Origin: Zygaena filipendulae
Lineage: Eukaryota > Arthropoda > Insecta > Lepidoptera > Zygaenidae
Length of the DNA stretch: 64,000 nt
NCBI GenBank assembly: GCA_907165275.2
Contig: OU015674.1
Coordinates: forward strand, 1,302,001-1,366,000
Reading direction: 5' to 3'
In this document: piece after piece, positions 43,140 through 55,676 of the stretch
Layout: each line of letters begins with the position of its first letter
How positions within the stretch are numbered: position 1 is the first letter of the stretch
Notes under the pieces: generated by a model
Databases searched by the model: none
What the model was told of the DNA's origin: nothing
The model's input: the letters and a program-made list of their open reading frames with translations, nothing else
Made by a program: the position numbers and the translations under genes

Positions 43140-43800
43140 TACTTAATTTATTTTATTTAATTTCTTTAATCTTAACGAAAAACGCGGGTTAACGTGGGTG
43201 GAAATAATCTTTACATGTGACCTATCGGCACATCGGCGACAATACAAAGAAATGGGTGTTGAATGACCTTTAGGAACCTATACGATCCATATGCGTGTCT
43301 TTTCCTTGAGCGCTCAGTTTTTAAGAATAATCCATTTTATTTTATGATAATTGACAAGTTAAAAAATTACCTCTTTTTCACATTTTGGGGGAAAATTTAA
43401 TACCTACCTTTCTTTTAATTTATCGTTTAAACTTACAGCCTGTAATATAAAGATAGCGATGTTATCTTTATCATGCGATAACTACCTATACTCGATAAGC
43501 GATAACTCACTGAAGGTCAAAATCGACTGATAAAATATTGGGCCTGTGTTCGATGTTCAGACCTATTAGGAAACTCGATTATCTGATTGGGTGAAAGTTA
43601 GAAATTTCCCTGTAAGATCAATTAATAGAAACGAGTAGAAAAGACAATGAACCATATGTCAGAAAGTTATGCAAATCAAAAAAATAGCGTTGAAATTTAA
43701 AATCTAACGCCAATAACGTAATAATATTATTATTACGATTTTTACGATATTAATGGTAATATTATTTATATTAACTATATATATATATATTCCGGTTCTG
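43140..43800. other. AT-rich sequence, nothing recognised
   Basis: No exon, repeat family or RNA signal that I could support; GATA/TATC-rich patch at 43450-43510. Confidence 0.5.
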
Positions 43801-43810
43801 TGTAATGCCA

Positions 43811-44012
43811 AAAGGTTGACTGGTAGAGAATGCCTTAGGCATTAAGTCCGCCTTTTGTACATAAATGTGCAATAAAGTTATTTAAATAAATAAAATAAAT
43901 TATATTTGAAGAAAGGTTGACTGGTAGAGAATGCCTTAGGCATTAAGTCCGCCTTTTGTACATAAATGTGCAATAAAGTTCTTTAAATAAATAAAATAAA
44001 TTATATTTGAAG
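43811..44012 (+). repeat. Tandem pair of 101-bp retrotransposon tails
   Basis: AAAGGTTGACTGGTAGAGAA...TTATATTTGAAG occurs at 43811 and again at 43912 with essentially one base different, each with GCATTAAGTCCGCCTTTTGT and AATAAA. Confidence 0.8.
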
Positions 44013-44245
44013 ATGTAGCGGGGGCAGGATGGATGATGTGGCTCGACCACCACCAAAGGGGAAGCTTCCCACCGGGTGAAGTGGTATGCCCGGGGAACCG
44101 CGGCTCCGACTGTAGATCGTCGGAGGTCGTATACATATATGCAGCCCAGTGTAAAAACTTCGTTAGCGCGATGTAGGACTTCCATACAGCCATCAGTACT
44201 CGTCGCTTCGTTTTAGTTCGTGACTTGTGGCGTGGGGCTCGCCAC
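44013..44245. other. GC-rich unclassified segment between two repeats
   Basis: GATGTAGCGGGGGCAGGATG...GCGTGGGGCTCGCCAC, sandwiched between the LINE-tail duplication and MITE copy 8. Open on the minus strand but with no recognised domain; likely a retroelement piece. Confidence 0.35.
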
Positions 44246-44568
44246 AATAGGGATGTGGACTTCTTTTGAAAATCGAAATTCTAATTAGTCCGTCAGTTAG
44301 AAAATAAAAAAATAATAGACACGTATTTTTGCTATTTCAAATAAATTAAAATATACAGAGATAAAGCGCATTAAAGTTTAGGGTGAGGGGGTCGTGACGT
44401 CACTAACCGCCAAAACCGCCATACAAACTGTCAGAATAGTGACGTCACGCGAAATTTCGACTCAATATATTTTTTGATTACGTAAAAAAAGAAAAAATAC
44501 GTGTCCAATATTTTTTTGTTATCTACAAGACGGACTAAAAAATAAAAATTAGTCAACATGCCCATTAT
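44246..44568 (+). mobile_element. CRE-bearing MITE, copy 8
   Basis: Near full length with both ends and both TGACGTCA sites. Confidence 0.88.
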
Positions 44569-45159
44569 ATTTCATTTAAAAAGAAATGTTTATATATAGG
44601 TATTGTTGGTACTAATTGAAATCATGGACTTTTTTACTACAAAATCTGCCAAAAAAAAAAACTCTTTTTGGTAGTTTTGGTATCTACTTTTTACTGTAAA
44701 ATTTTAATGCTTCGGAACTAGTACCATCTTCTTTCAGGAGTCTATCCCGGATTATCACAACAATTTTGTTAAACCCAACACAAAATATGGTACTGAAAAC
44801 CAGTTTCTTGATTAGGGTAAACAAAATGGCCGCTGAATGGTGGTTAAAATAATGAACGCGATTAAAACGTACTGACTATTATATTATCTTTGTGATATAC
44901 GCGAGCACTCGGTACGATTTCCACTTGACAACCGATGTCGTATTTTTCATATTGAACGATTTCTGTTTTTTTTTTCAAATGAAACAAAAGATAAAAGAAG
45001 AAATAATAAACATAGAATGCGTTCTGCGCATAGTCACGTGATGTGGTGTGGTCCAAGTGTGGCGGAAACAGCTTACAACATCTCTCATACATTGATTGAT
45101 ACATCGTAGTGATTTTATATATTTAAGTATTGTGTAGTTTATGTATTTATATAGTATAA

Positions 45160-45340
45160 TTATATGGAACGCTTTGCCCAACCACTCGTGTCTATGTATT
45201 TTTGTTTGTCCTTTCGCATAATTGGTTGTCTGGAAGAGATCGCAACTATGCGATAAGGCCGCCATTTGCTTTCTACTTTTCTTTAGGTACTGTAATATTG
45301 TTATTTTATGTGCAATAAAGGATTAAATAAATAAATAAAT
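45160..45340 (+). repeat. Non-LTR retrotransposon 3' tail
   Basis: GGTTGTCTGGAAGAGATCGC, GCGATAAGGCCGCCATTTGC, GTGCAATAAAGGATTAAATA, TAAA repeats. Reference copy for the tail beside exon 39. Confidence 0.7.
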
Positions 45341-45892
45341 ACATCTACGCACAAAACAATTGCTTTTGTGTTGAAACCTTTAAATTTTTTTTCAATTTGA
45401 AATGAAACCAACGCTCTACGTTTGTATCTTTATTATTGCAACAGTTAAGATTTCTTCTCAATGTCTATCTATCAATAGTTGCCGCCAGCTGTTTGTATAA
45501 TGCACTATATCCAGTTGTTTACTAGTTTCCAGGTCAGTGTGCAATGCCAATAACGTCTGATATTGTGCCGTTGAAAGCTCCATCCAATATAAACATTGTT
45601 TTAATATAGAGTTGGCGGTTTCTTTCACGAAAGCAATCGACCATTGAACGGTTATAAAATGTTGAGAATGTGATTCTTTTAGAATATTGTAGAGTTACCT
45701 ATACTCTTGTTGTAAATCGATGTTTTATAGAATCGATTTCTCAACACTACGGGGATTGAGGCGGCTCTACATTATTATTACAAACTTTTTACATTATGGA
45801 ACTACTTCTTTATTCAAATATAGTTGTTCTATGGCCCCACGTTACAGGCTGTGCCTAGTGTGGAGACCACAAGAAGTAACTAAAAAAAAAAA

Positions 45893-46075
45893 CTCTGTCT
45901 GTCTGTCTATCTGTCTGTCTGTTACGCTTTCACGTCTTAACGGCTCAACCGATAACCATGAAATTTTGTACACACGTTGTCAGAGGTACAGAAAAGGACA
46001 TAGGGTACTTTTTATCCCGGAATTCCTGCGGGATCTCCGAAATTTCTGCGAGTGAAACCGCGGGGTACAGCTAGT
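45893..46075 (+). mobile_element. LEP1 Helitron-like fragment with CTGT microsatellite
   Basis: CTGTCTGTCTGTCTATCTG leads into TTACGCTTTCACGTCTTAAC, then CCCGGAATTCCTGCGGGATC and GAAACCGCGGGGTACAGCTAGT. Confidence 0.75.
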
Positions 46076-46994
46076 AAATAATAAATTATAATTTTTCATT
46101 CCAAATTCCGTACACAACTGAAACGTGGCGTGGAACGGCGCGAAGTTGCTTTCGGTGACACGAAAACACTAATTAATACAAACTCAATGCTCATACACGG
46201 CTTATACCTACTCGTCGTCAGTCTGCTTCTAAGCCTACTAATTCTATGATCTTTGATTTATGAGTTGTGTAAAGTTACTTAAATTGATCGATCTACATTT
46301 CGCTGTATCGAAAATTATTATTATTGAAGACTTTCTTAACCGCGAACCGATTATATAGAATTAACGTGCATATTATTATAATTTTATTTCAATTCTATTG
46401 TATTGTATTGTAAAATCTATAGGAGCGAGAAATATCAAATCAAAATAGGTTTAGATAGGTTTAATATTACTTACACGCTCTCAAAGATGGGATCATACGA
46501 TTAACAGATACCAAATAACTATTCGAGCCAGTCACTATAGAGCTAATTTGAGATTGTTCTCGATCTATCAAGCCTAATGTACCAGTTGAAATATCAGAGT
46601 AAACATTTCGCGTGTTTACGTATTAAATAAAAACAAAATATACTAAACTGACTAACTATGCTGACGGGGTTTTAGCTCTATTACCTTTTTTTATTAAATT
46701 CACTGATGATCAAATAAAACACGCTTCCCGATACCTTGATACTGAAATATATTTTTTTTTTTTCAAAAAATGTACCTACTGATTCTCACACGTAGAGACG
46801 GTTGACGTACAGGTGTTGTGCGTGAGTGCGTATCGTAAGGATGACAGCAAACTGACAGTAACAGTCAGCTGTCAGTAAAAATTGTAACAATATGTAGAAT
46901 CTACATATTGTAGCTCTATGATTTTCAACCCGTCAATTGTTGGCAATAAAGTAACATGATAATAAGGCTGAGTAATAAGGTCTAGGCACAGATA

Positions 46995-47235
46995 ATACAA
47001 TACTGCGGTTTCACTCGCGATAATTTCAAAGATCCCGCGGAATTGTTCCCAACAAACTTTGCAAACCCTTTTCATCCCCTTAGAGGTTGAATTTTCAAAA
47101 ATCCTTTCTTATCGGATGCCTACGTCATACAAAGAACACACCCTCCAAGTTTCAGGTCTCTACGACCAGCGGTTTTGGCTGTGCGTTGATCCATCAGACA
47201 TTCAGAACAAATGATTTTATATACATAGATATATA
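46995..47235 (-). mobile_element. Helitron-like family B fragment
   Basis: Same body: CATCCCCTTAGAGGTTGAAT, CTCCAAGTTTCAGGTCTCTA, CGACCAGCGGTTTTGGCTGT; followed by GATA repeats. Confidence 0.7.
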
Positions 47236-47555
47236 GAAGATAGATAGATAGATAGATGTCTAGGTGTAGGTACACTCTGAATCGAAAACACATGGTTCTC
47301 TTCTCCCGTTCTCTTTAAAATATCAGTGTGGATACGAGTAGGTGTGTTCATAAGAATCAAACCATAGGAAGTTCCCTAACAGCTTTCCCATGATGACGTC
47401 ATTTGTTTAGTCAACTCGACCTACCCGTGGCTATTGTTCCCGTTCGGTCGATAGTCGATGGAGTTACAGGAAGTACAGGCGGATATGGAATTTAATTTAA
47501 AAAACACAACCTCTACAGTAAAAAATTAAATAGTTAAAACTAATTTTATCTAATA

Positions 47556-47757
47556 CTAGCTGTCCCTCAATGTTTCACCTGCGGTAATTTCTAAGTTCCT
47601 GCGGGAATTGCGGTACAAAAGTACCCTTTGTCACTCAGGACCACTGTAGCTTCCTATAAGTGAAAGAATTTTTAAAATCGGTTCAGTAGATCCAGAGATT
47701 ACCCCCTATAACGTCACAAACTCACAAACTATTGCTCTTTATAATATTAGTATAGAT
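47556..47757 (-). mobile_element. Helitron-like fragment
   Basis: CTAGCTGTCCCTCAATGTTT, AGTTCCTGCGGGAATTGCGG, CGGTTCAGTAGATCCAGAGA, ATAATATTAGTATAGATG. Confidence 0.72.
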
Positions 47758-47988
47758 GTATAGATATAGTAGATGTAGTGATAAAGCTTTATATATAGCA
47801 CTTGCGTAGCCAACTGTACCAACATTAGAGGCCGGTATCATTGAACTCTGAAGTGCGTTTCCATGTAGATACTGATACGTTTTCGCATGACTCATAGCAT
47901 AGATCACTTCAGGAGCCTGTCAGTAGCCCAAACAAAGGCGGAATCGAGACTATACCAACGCAAAATACAATATATTATATAAAAAACT

Positions 47989-48252
47989 AAATTCCACTTA
48001 GTCCGTCAGTTAGATAGAAAAAAAAATAATAGGCACGTATTTTTTAATTTGTCAAATTAATGAAAAAAACTGAGCTCGTGACGTCATAACAAAATAAAAA
48101 GTGTACTTATAGGTGTGACGTCACACGGACTTCAACTTGATGTAGGTATCGCCGTTATTTTTTGATTACGTAAAAAGGAAAAATACGTGTCCAATATTTT
48201 TTATTAATCTACAAGACGGACTAAAAACTGAAATTTAGTCATCTAGCCCATT
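47989..48252 (+). mobile_element. CRE-bearing MITE, copy 9 (diverged)
   Basis: Retains AGTCCGTCAGTTAG, two TGACGTCA sites (CGTGACGTCATAAC and TGTGACGTCACACG), AAAAATACGTGTCCAATATT and GACGGACT. The left outer end is missing. Confidence 0.8.
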
Positions 48253-48814
48253 TCAAGAATAATAATAAGTAAGTACAAAATATAGCATGTTTGAAAATAA
48301 AATTTATTTATCTTGCAAGATGAAAAATTGCGGATTAGGTTATTTTCGGTATGACGGCGTCAATATATTTGAAAATGCCTTTTATCCATATCTATCCGAA
48401 TTCATATTTTTCCAAATTTTTGTATAATGGACTCTTTAAAAAAAAATTATTTTACACATCATTTTTCTCTATTATATTTAAACTTGAACTTGTTTTTAAC
48501 AATAGTGCGAAAACCCACCACTTTTCGTGGTTTGCAATGAAACTTTTTTTATATTATGTTGGTATAACTATACTGTTTAATTACAACTAAATAATTATTT
48601 TACGCCTCCAACAGATACTATTTAAAAAAAAAAAATAGTTAATACAGTAGTGCACTAGCGCCCGAACTAGTTGAAAAATCACGAATTTTAAATTGGTTTA
48701 ATTTTTAGTCAGTAACGGGAAAAATAGGCTTTAAAATGATGTTCAAGTGATTTTGAGAAAGAAGTAAGAGAGATACCGCGTTGCCACGAAAAAATACCTT
48801 TGAGAATATTTCTA

Positions 48815-49015
48815 ATTTCGCGCTAATTTCAGAATTCTCGCGGAAATTCCGGGTTGCAATATAGCCATAATATAGCCTATTAGGGATATTGCAGCATTCT
48901 AATGGTGAAAGAATATTTAAAATCAGGCCACTATTTTTTGAGTTAAACCGTAACAAACAAGCAACCAAACAAACAAAAAAAAAAACAATCTTTCCTCTTT
49001 ATAATATTAGTACCT
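48815..49015 (-). mobile_element. Helitron-like fragment
   Basis: AATTTCAGAATTCTCGCGGA, GGGTTGCAATATAGCC, GTTAAACCGTAACAAACAAG, TATAATATTAGTACCTATAG. Confidence 0.65.
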
Positions 49016-49174
49016 ATAGATTTATCTATCCATAGTTATGATTTTGGAAACGTCCATCCAGGAAAACGTTTGGCGAATAGCAATGGCGTGACCAGACGTA
49101 GTCCCTTAGGTTCACACAAGTAAAACCACATCCAAAAGCTAGTCAACGATCGAATGCATATTAACATTATAAAT

Positions 49175-49409
49175 GGACATAGATAAGTAATAGTGTGTTA
49201 ACCCACACTGGAGAAATTTTGAGTAAATCGTGTTTTAAAATTATAGCGCCATTTTCTGTCAACATTTTTTATATTCAATATTTAGTTACATACCTAAACA
49301 ATGTAATAAGGTAAACACATATTTAAAAAACGTTCCCTAACTCTCAATAAATCGTTCTGAATAGGTAACTTAATTTTGCGGGTTAACATGTTATTGCTTA
49401 TCTGCGTCC
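49175..49409 (+). mobile_element. 235-bp-family MITE, copy C
   Basis: Exactly 235 bp. TIRs GGACATAGATAAGTAATA / TATTGCTTATCTGCGTCC, 4-bp duplication AAAT on both sides. A LEP1-type fragment follows immediately. Confidence 0.88.
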
Positions 49410-49700
49410 AAATGTGAAAGTAACTCTGTCTGTCTGTCTGTCCGTCGGTTTGTCTGTCGGTCTATCTGTCTATCTGTCAGTCTGTCTATCAGTCTGTCTG
49501 TCAGTCTGTCTGTCAGTCTGTCTGTCTGTCTGTCTGTCTGTCTATTACGCTTTCACGCCTTCAACTCAACCATTCATCATGAAATTTTGCATGCACATTG
49601 TCAAAGGTACAGAGAAGGAAATAGGGTACTTTTTATACCGGAAATTCCGCGGCAACTCCGATATTACCGCGGATGAAACCGCGGGCACAGATAATATAAT
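49410..49700 (+). mobile_element. LEP1 Helitron-like fragment with long TCTG microsatellite
   Basis: AAATGTGAAAGTAACTCTGT, about 120 bp of imperfect TCTG repeats (49425-49545), TTACGCTTTCACGCCTTCAA, and the end GATGAAACCGCGGGCACAGATA. Confidence 0.75.
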
Positions 49701-50694
49701 ACTATACTAGCCGCGGGGAACAGCTTGTACAAAATATATCCTTCTCTACTTTTATGGTGTCGTAGTAATTAACAAGAGTGGTTGCGACTGTAAATACGAC
49801 ACTCAAACAGAGTGCCGCTTTGGGGTTGAAGCTTCCACTTAACTCCCCTCGACTCCCTCTTTTACCCCCCACTTACCCCATAAATATTCATCTCTGCCCC
49901 AAATAACACTGGATGTGGGCGATTCCCTTGGATTTTGTTATGGATGCATGAACGAAACGCAAAATACTTCCTCAATATTAAAATAATGTTATTTTCATTT
50001 TGCGTTTAGTTGCTGAGTCCTGCATAAAGACCTTGCTGATATTTAAAATATGTGAAATCTTTGCGTGTTCGATACTACATCACGCAGAAACGGTTGAGCT
50101 GATTCGGATGAAATTTAGCACACAGAATACGTTCTGGATCAATTTTCATCTTGATATTCCCAAGCCCAAGAGAAATTTCACTGAAATAAATCCGGTAGTT
50201 TTTGCGTTTAATTGGCATAGAACGACAGAGAGTGCAAGCAGAGTGAAGCCCTTTAAGTCAGCCTAAAATGCTGATCATATTAAATATTGGTGCCGTCATG
50301 TGTCGCCGAAGATAATTCGCGCCATACCACATATAGATAAATAGATAGATAGATAACTCTTTATTGTACACCAAACTTAAAAAAAAGTGTTTACAAATTT
50401 ATATAGGTTCTGTGCTTAAACAAACGGAATTTCAAATGAAACTAACGCTCTATGTAGGTTTATCTATCTCTGTGGCGCGTATATACAGACAAACAGTAAG
50501 TACCTATATGTGTGTGTTATGTTGAGCTGAAGTTTGCATACCCTACACAGACAGACAGACAAGAAGTTGAAAAAAATTATGATTGACCTAAAGCGTGGGA
50601 TGGGAATCGAATCCGCGACATTTTATGTAGGTAGGTACGTGAGCAGCTGTACGGTACTGTTAGTAGGTATAACAAGGCATCGGAAATGATACTA

Positions 50695-50855
50695 TTAAGA
50701 CCTACGCTAATTTGGAAGTTCCCGCGGGAGTTCTGGAATAAAAGTTCCCCATGTCCCCATCTGTACCCCTGAAAAAGTGTATTCAAATTGTAGTGATCAG
50801 TTAAGGCGTGAAAGTGTAACAAACAAACGAACTCACATTTATATTAGGTAAGTAA
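50695..50855 (-). mobile_element. LEP1 Helitron-like fragment
   Basis: GGAAGTTCCCGCGGGAGTTC, CATCTGTACCCCTGAAAAAG, GGCGTGAAAGTGTAACAAAC. Confidence 0.65.
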
Positions 50856-50859
50856 AAAA

Positions 50860-51830
50860 ACAGATGTAGTATAAGAGAATAAAATCAATATTGAAAAGCT
50901 TATTTCCATAACTTTTTGTAGAGCTATTGTAGAGTCTAAATTGACATCGATAGATTTGAAAAATACAACAAATAAATTGACATATAACAAAAAATTGCGT
51001 CCGATCATTAAGATTTCATGGAAAAACTATAAAATTTCCCCATAAAACACGCATCGTAGCAAATTAAGTCTTATTGTTACCTAGATAGAGTTCGAACACC
51101 ACTACAGTGGAGTAAACAGAGGATTTCGCCAGATGCTCCAAACTATTTTATGTGGGCGATGTTGAAATTAGATGTCTCTAACAATATCTTATTAGAAACA
51201 TGAAATTACTCTATATTAATATAATAATAATAAATAATGGAAAAATAGCAAATTCAAAAAGTTAGTTACCTTTAAATTTTCCTTGCCCACAAGAAAAATT
51301 CTATATTCAACATTCACTTTCGTCTTTTCATCACTTCGATACTACACTCTTTGGCTTACAAAAAACATTTTAAGAAACATAAAATTGTCATGGCTTTGAG
51401 AACTTTTGCTGGATTATTATTACAAAAAGCTCCCGGTTCTTGGTACGTCTGGTTTGTCACCGAAATACTCCGAGCTTTTCGTCTGCACTAGGTCTCGTAA
51501 GTGACGCTCGTAAACTATTTTTAAACATTATCCCCGTAACACACAATTTACCGGAATCTAAAGCTTTATTTTGTGGAAAAAAAAAAAGAGAAACAATTCG
51601 CTTCTGGCCGAACGCGAGCAAGTTCGAGGTTTAAAAATAAAAAAGTTTAATTTCGCTGTTGTTGACGTAAAAGTGAATTTGGTTTTTTCAACAATCAATT
51701 TGATCTTTTAACCGAACTTTGTTGTTTGCACGAGATATTTTAGTTGGTTGGTTTGTGAAAAAATCCTATAATAATAATCCACGGTTTGTTTTGTTAGAAA
51801 ATATTGAAGTACATCATATTTTTTAAATAG
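50860..51830. other. AT-rich sequence, nothing recognised
   Basis: Short open frames only, none with family similarity or splice-phase support. Confidence 0.5.
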
Positions 51831-51834
51831 AAAA

Positions 51835-51960
51835 GCTGCGTCCGGGCGCGAGCGTCCGCGGAAAGTGCGCCTCGGAACTTGGATTTAGGTTAGAATACAC
51901 GGATTATGGCGCCATGCACACATGCGCACTGAGCGGCGGCGGGCAAAGATTATGCGGGGA
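51835..51960. other. CpG-rich patch, candidate 5' exon or promoter
   Basis: GCTGCGTCCGGGCGCGAGCG, TCCGCGGAAAGTGCGCCTCG, GAGCGGCGGCGGGCAAAG. On the minus strand, GCTCAGTGCGCATG resembles an initiator. No coding sequence recognised. Confidence 0.28.
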
Positions 51961-52107
51961 ACTCTGTAGACAATACAATACATACATATAACAGAATAAT
52001 ATATAGCGTCATTTCGAACATAGGGTAGGTAAGTACAGATGCCCTCTACATTGCGATCTGTGATCTTTAACCACTAGATACTTCCATCATAAATATTAGA
52101 TAATAAA

Positions 52108-52235
52108 TCTATACTAATATTATAAAGAGCAAAAGTTTGTGAGTTTGTGACGTTGCAAGGGGTAATCTCTGGATCTACTGAATCGATTTTGAAAATTATT
52201 TCACTGATAGGAAGCTACAGTGGTCCTGAGTGTCA
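52108..52235 (+). mobile_element. Helitron-like fragment, truncated
   Basis: CTATACTAATATTATAAAGA, a typical start, then GGATCTACTGAATCGATTTT; the right half is missing. Confidence 0.6.
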
Positions 52236-53447
52236 TATTAGATAAAAGAGTAACCTTAATGATTATTTTTGGACTCCTAAATCGCTGATAAAGGGGATTA
52301 CTTGCATCATTTACATTATGTAAATGTAAGAACATTACATCTGTTACAAGCCATAAATACCTACTCTTTGCCAAATTACACTCGCACACAAATTCACTTA
52401 TTCCTCTGGCAGACTCAAAGGCGTTTGCATAGACTGTAGTCTGAAGGGTTTCAACGAAAACGCTGCTTTTATATTCATAAAATATTATGCGAATAATTTC
52501 GAACTTTAGATATGCGTTTTCATAGTGCAAATGTTTTGTGGCCAGTATGGTAGGTATATTATGTGAAAGAAAAAAAAAATAAGTTTATTGGTTTTGGTCC
52601 CTATCAAAAAGATTACAAAAAGAACCATGGCTGGCTCAGTATAAAATTATTTATTTATTTATTACACAAAATTTCTCAGAGCTCTAGTACGCTGTGAAAT
52701 TAAAAATAAGAAATGCTTCATTGTTTATATATTTGGACCAAAACATAATGAAATAATAAGTGACAGGTCGACCCGTAATATGGCCCAAAGATCCGAAGAT
52801 CACGGAAGTCAGCTAGATGAGGACAGTTTTAGAGATCCCTAGATCTTTGTCCAGCAGTCTGTCAAGTAATTGATTAAAATTTATTTACTGTATTAGCTGT
52901 TGCGTTTCAATTTCAGAGTTCCCACGGGAATTCCCCAACAAAAGTACCCTATATCCTTTTCTGTACCCGTGTTTCTGTTTCTGTACAACGTGTATATGGA
53001 ATTTTTTTTGATGATTAGCCCAGTAGTATTTCTGTATAGTGTTTAATATATTCTATCAAATTGAGGCACACCAGATCAACCAATTCTAACCGGTTCTCCT
53101 GTTGCGGGTCTGCTGGAAGAAATTCCAATTGTATGGAATAAGCATGACCCTTGTACATGTTTACTTTTATACTTTCTTTCTTTTTATGTTGTCCTTGTGT
53201 GCATTAATTGTTAAATAAATAAATAAATAATAAATAGTTCAGCCGTGCAACAAACAAAAAAACTCTCATTCTCATTTATAATATAAGTAAAAGTTAATTT
53301 TGAAGTTACCGGGGAACTCTGGGATAAAAATGTTGTTATTTTGTGTTATTTATTTTGTTATTCTTTAATTTATTATCATTTGTGTTGTTCTGTTGTGTTG
53401 TGTGGCTCATCTTGCTTAAATAAATCTTTCTTTCTTTCTTTCTTTTT

Positions 53448-53755
53448 CTGTACTCCTGAAAACGTGTACGCAAAATTTCACGATAATCGATTGAAGCGTG
53501 AAAAAGTAACAAACAAATCAATTCACAATCGCATTTGTAATATTACTTAAGACTAACTGTGCCCCGCAGTTTCACCCGCGTGAGTTTCGGAATTCCCGCA
53601 GGAACTTTTTTTTTCTAAAAAAAAAACAGCCTAAAGTTACTCCTTATAACATAATAATATTATCAGCTATGTGCCAGTAAATCCCGTTAAAATCGGTCCA
53701 GCCGAGTCAGAGATTAGCCGGAACAAACAGACAGACAGACGAGAATTGAATGTTT
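53448..53755 (-). mobile_element. LEP1 Helitron-like fragments, two adjacent
   Basis: The first has TGTACTCCTGAAAACGTGTA...TTGTAATATTACTTAAG. The second has CTAACTGTGCCCCGCAGTTTC...CCGTTAAAATCGGTCCAGCC...ACAGACAGACAGACG. Confidence 0.65.
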
Positions 53756-54094
53756 TTTTTTTTTATGTAAGTGTCGTATATACTTTCATATATTGGAATA
53801 ATTACAAACAGATACTAACCTAAATTTCATTTAGATTTATTGAATGTATAGAAATATAGATATGGATGTATGGGTATAAGCTACAAGCTACCTTCTGCCC
53901 CTGACTTCGTTCGAGTGCGTACTCCAGAAACGACACCACAAATCAATCTTGTGAAAGGTAACTGACTCATTCATTCACCGTCCATGTCTAAATTTAGCGG
54001 GAAATCTCAAAGGCGCGTCTCGCCTACTACTGCGGGTTGAACTGAAGCTTAAGATTATCATATCATAAATAACTAGAGTTGGAAAAATCATTAC

Positions 54095-54440
54095 TAATCC
54101 TTAATAATATTATAAATGCGAAAGTTTGTATGTATGGATGGATGTTTGTTACTCTTTCACGCAAAAACTACTGGATGGATATAAATGAAACTTTACAATA
54201 ATATAGGTAACTATAACTGAAATTAACGCGGGTGAAACCGCGGGGCACAACTAGTAAAACCTTATATATATCTACTAGCTGTGCCCCGCGGTTTTCCGCG
54301 GGAATTCCGGGATAAAAAGTACCCTATGTGTTAATCTGATGTATAAGCTATATTATTGTAAAGTTCCTAGCTAGTTCCTAGTTCAAACATCCAAACATCT
54401 AAACATCCAAATATCCACACTTTCACATTTATAATATTAG
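54095..54440. mobile_element. Inverted pair of LEP1 fragments
   Basis: A forward fragment from CTTAATAATATTATAAATGC to CGGGGCACAACTAGT, then a reverse fragment from CTAGCTGTGCCCCGCGGTTT to TCACATTTATAATATTAGCAGG. They share the CGGGGCACA end and face each other. Confidence 0.7.
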
Positions 54441-55595
54441 CAGGATTATGAATTCTACACTCCGTGTGATTTTATTTCACCCTTCAATGGGAATAAAGAG
54501 AAAAGATTAAAAAAAAAATCTCGATGACAGATCAAAGGTAGTAGGTACATAATATTATATCTACATTGCATTTATTCAAACTTGAATGAAAGCTAATGAA
54601 ACTTCGTTATCTCCCACAGAATAGAAGTGAACGCAATTTGACGAGCATATTTACCAATCAAATCAAACTTGTATTATGTGCTGACTGCTGCTCTTTTAAT
54701 TCATTGTTTAATTTAAAAGTAGGTAAATTCAAAAAATAATTAATATACATACCTACTTTTCAGTATGTCTTAATCTGACGCGCTCGAGTATTGCTAGCTA
54801 TTGATTTTTTTTACTATTCTGGGCCCTTATTCACTACGACCATAACACGCCGCGCTAAGATAAGACTCCGCAAAAACTGTCTTTCCCTTGTAAACATAGA
54901 AGTTTCACTCCAAAAAAAATACATTCAAAACGTTTCTTATGGCATAAAGAATAATAGTTTCTAATATCTTGGCATCTAGAACCTTTGAAAATGCGTTTTT
55001 GAGACGCGCGTTATAGGCAAGGAATTTCATGGTGTTGGTCATATTGAATAAGGACCCAGATCGGTTATCCTAGACGCACCCACCAGTGTAGAGGGCCTAT
55101 ATTTGGTGAAGGTACTCAACATGGTGAAAGGTACTCCCCTTATGTTAATCTGACGCGCTTTAGTAAATCCACAAATCCCCTCGTGGGCTCCCATACTATT
55201 ACTGGTGTGTAGTCATATTGAAATTGTTGCTATTATTTACTGAAGTTTAGTTTTAGGTTTATTGCTGTTTAATTATTTCCGTCTTTGTTATTCTGTGTAT
55301 TAACTTGTGTTATGTCTTTTTTGCTTAAATAAATCTTCCTTTCTTTCTCTCTAAATTGTTGTTTTTTTTTTTTACTAAATAAATATTATTCTATATTGTA
55401 ATCCGGAATTACCGCGGGAACTCCGAAATTATCGAGGGTGAAATCGCGCAGGACGGCTCGTAAATAATAATAATGTAGGTTTATAATAATTATTATTGTG
55501 TTTGTAACATACTATGTTGCACTTTTTATTCAACTATCATAAATTTCGAGATCCTCTCGATTACTTGATTAGAAAGTAGATGATGAAATTAGAAA

Positions 55596-55634
55596 GATAT
55601 TGTTATGGAACGTAGTAACTTCCATAACAATATC
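55596..55634. repeat. Perfect 15-bp hairpin
   Basis: GATATTGTTATGGAA, 9-base loop, TTCCATAACAATATC. No poly-T tail, so nothing marks it as a terminator. Confidence 0.8.
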
Positions 55635-55676
55635 CAGGGCTTTTTTTACCAGTTTGAAATGTGTCCAAGATTAAGA

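Noticed and set aside
43936..44247. 103-codon minus-strand frame
   Set aside because: Spans a LINE-tail duplication and a GC-rich repeat-like piece; no family similarity seen.
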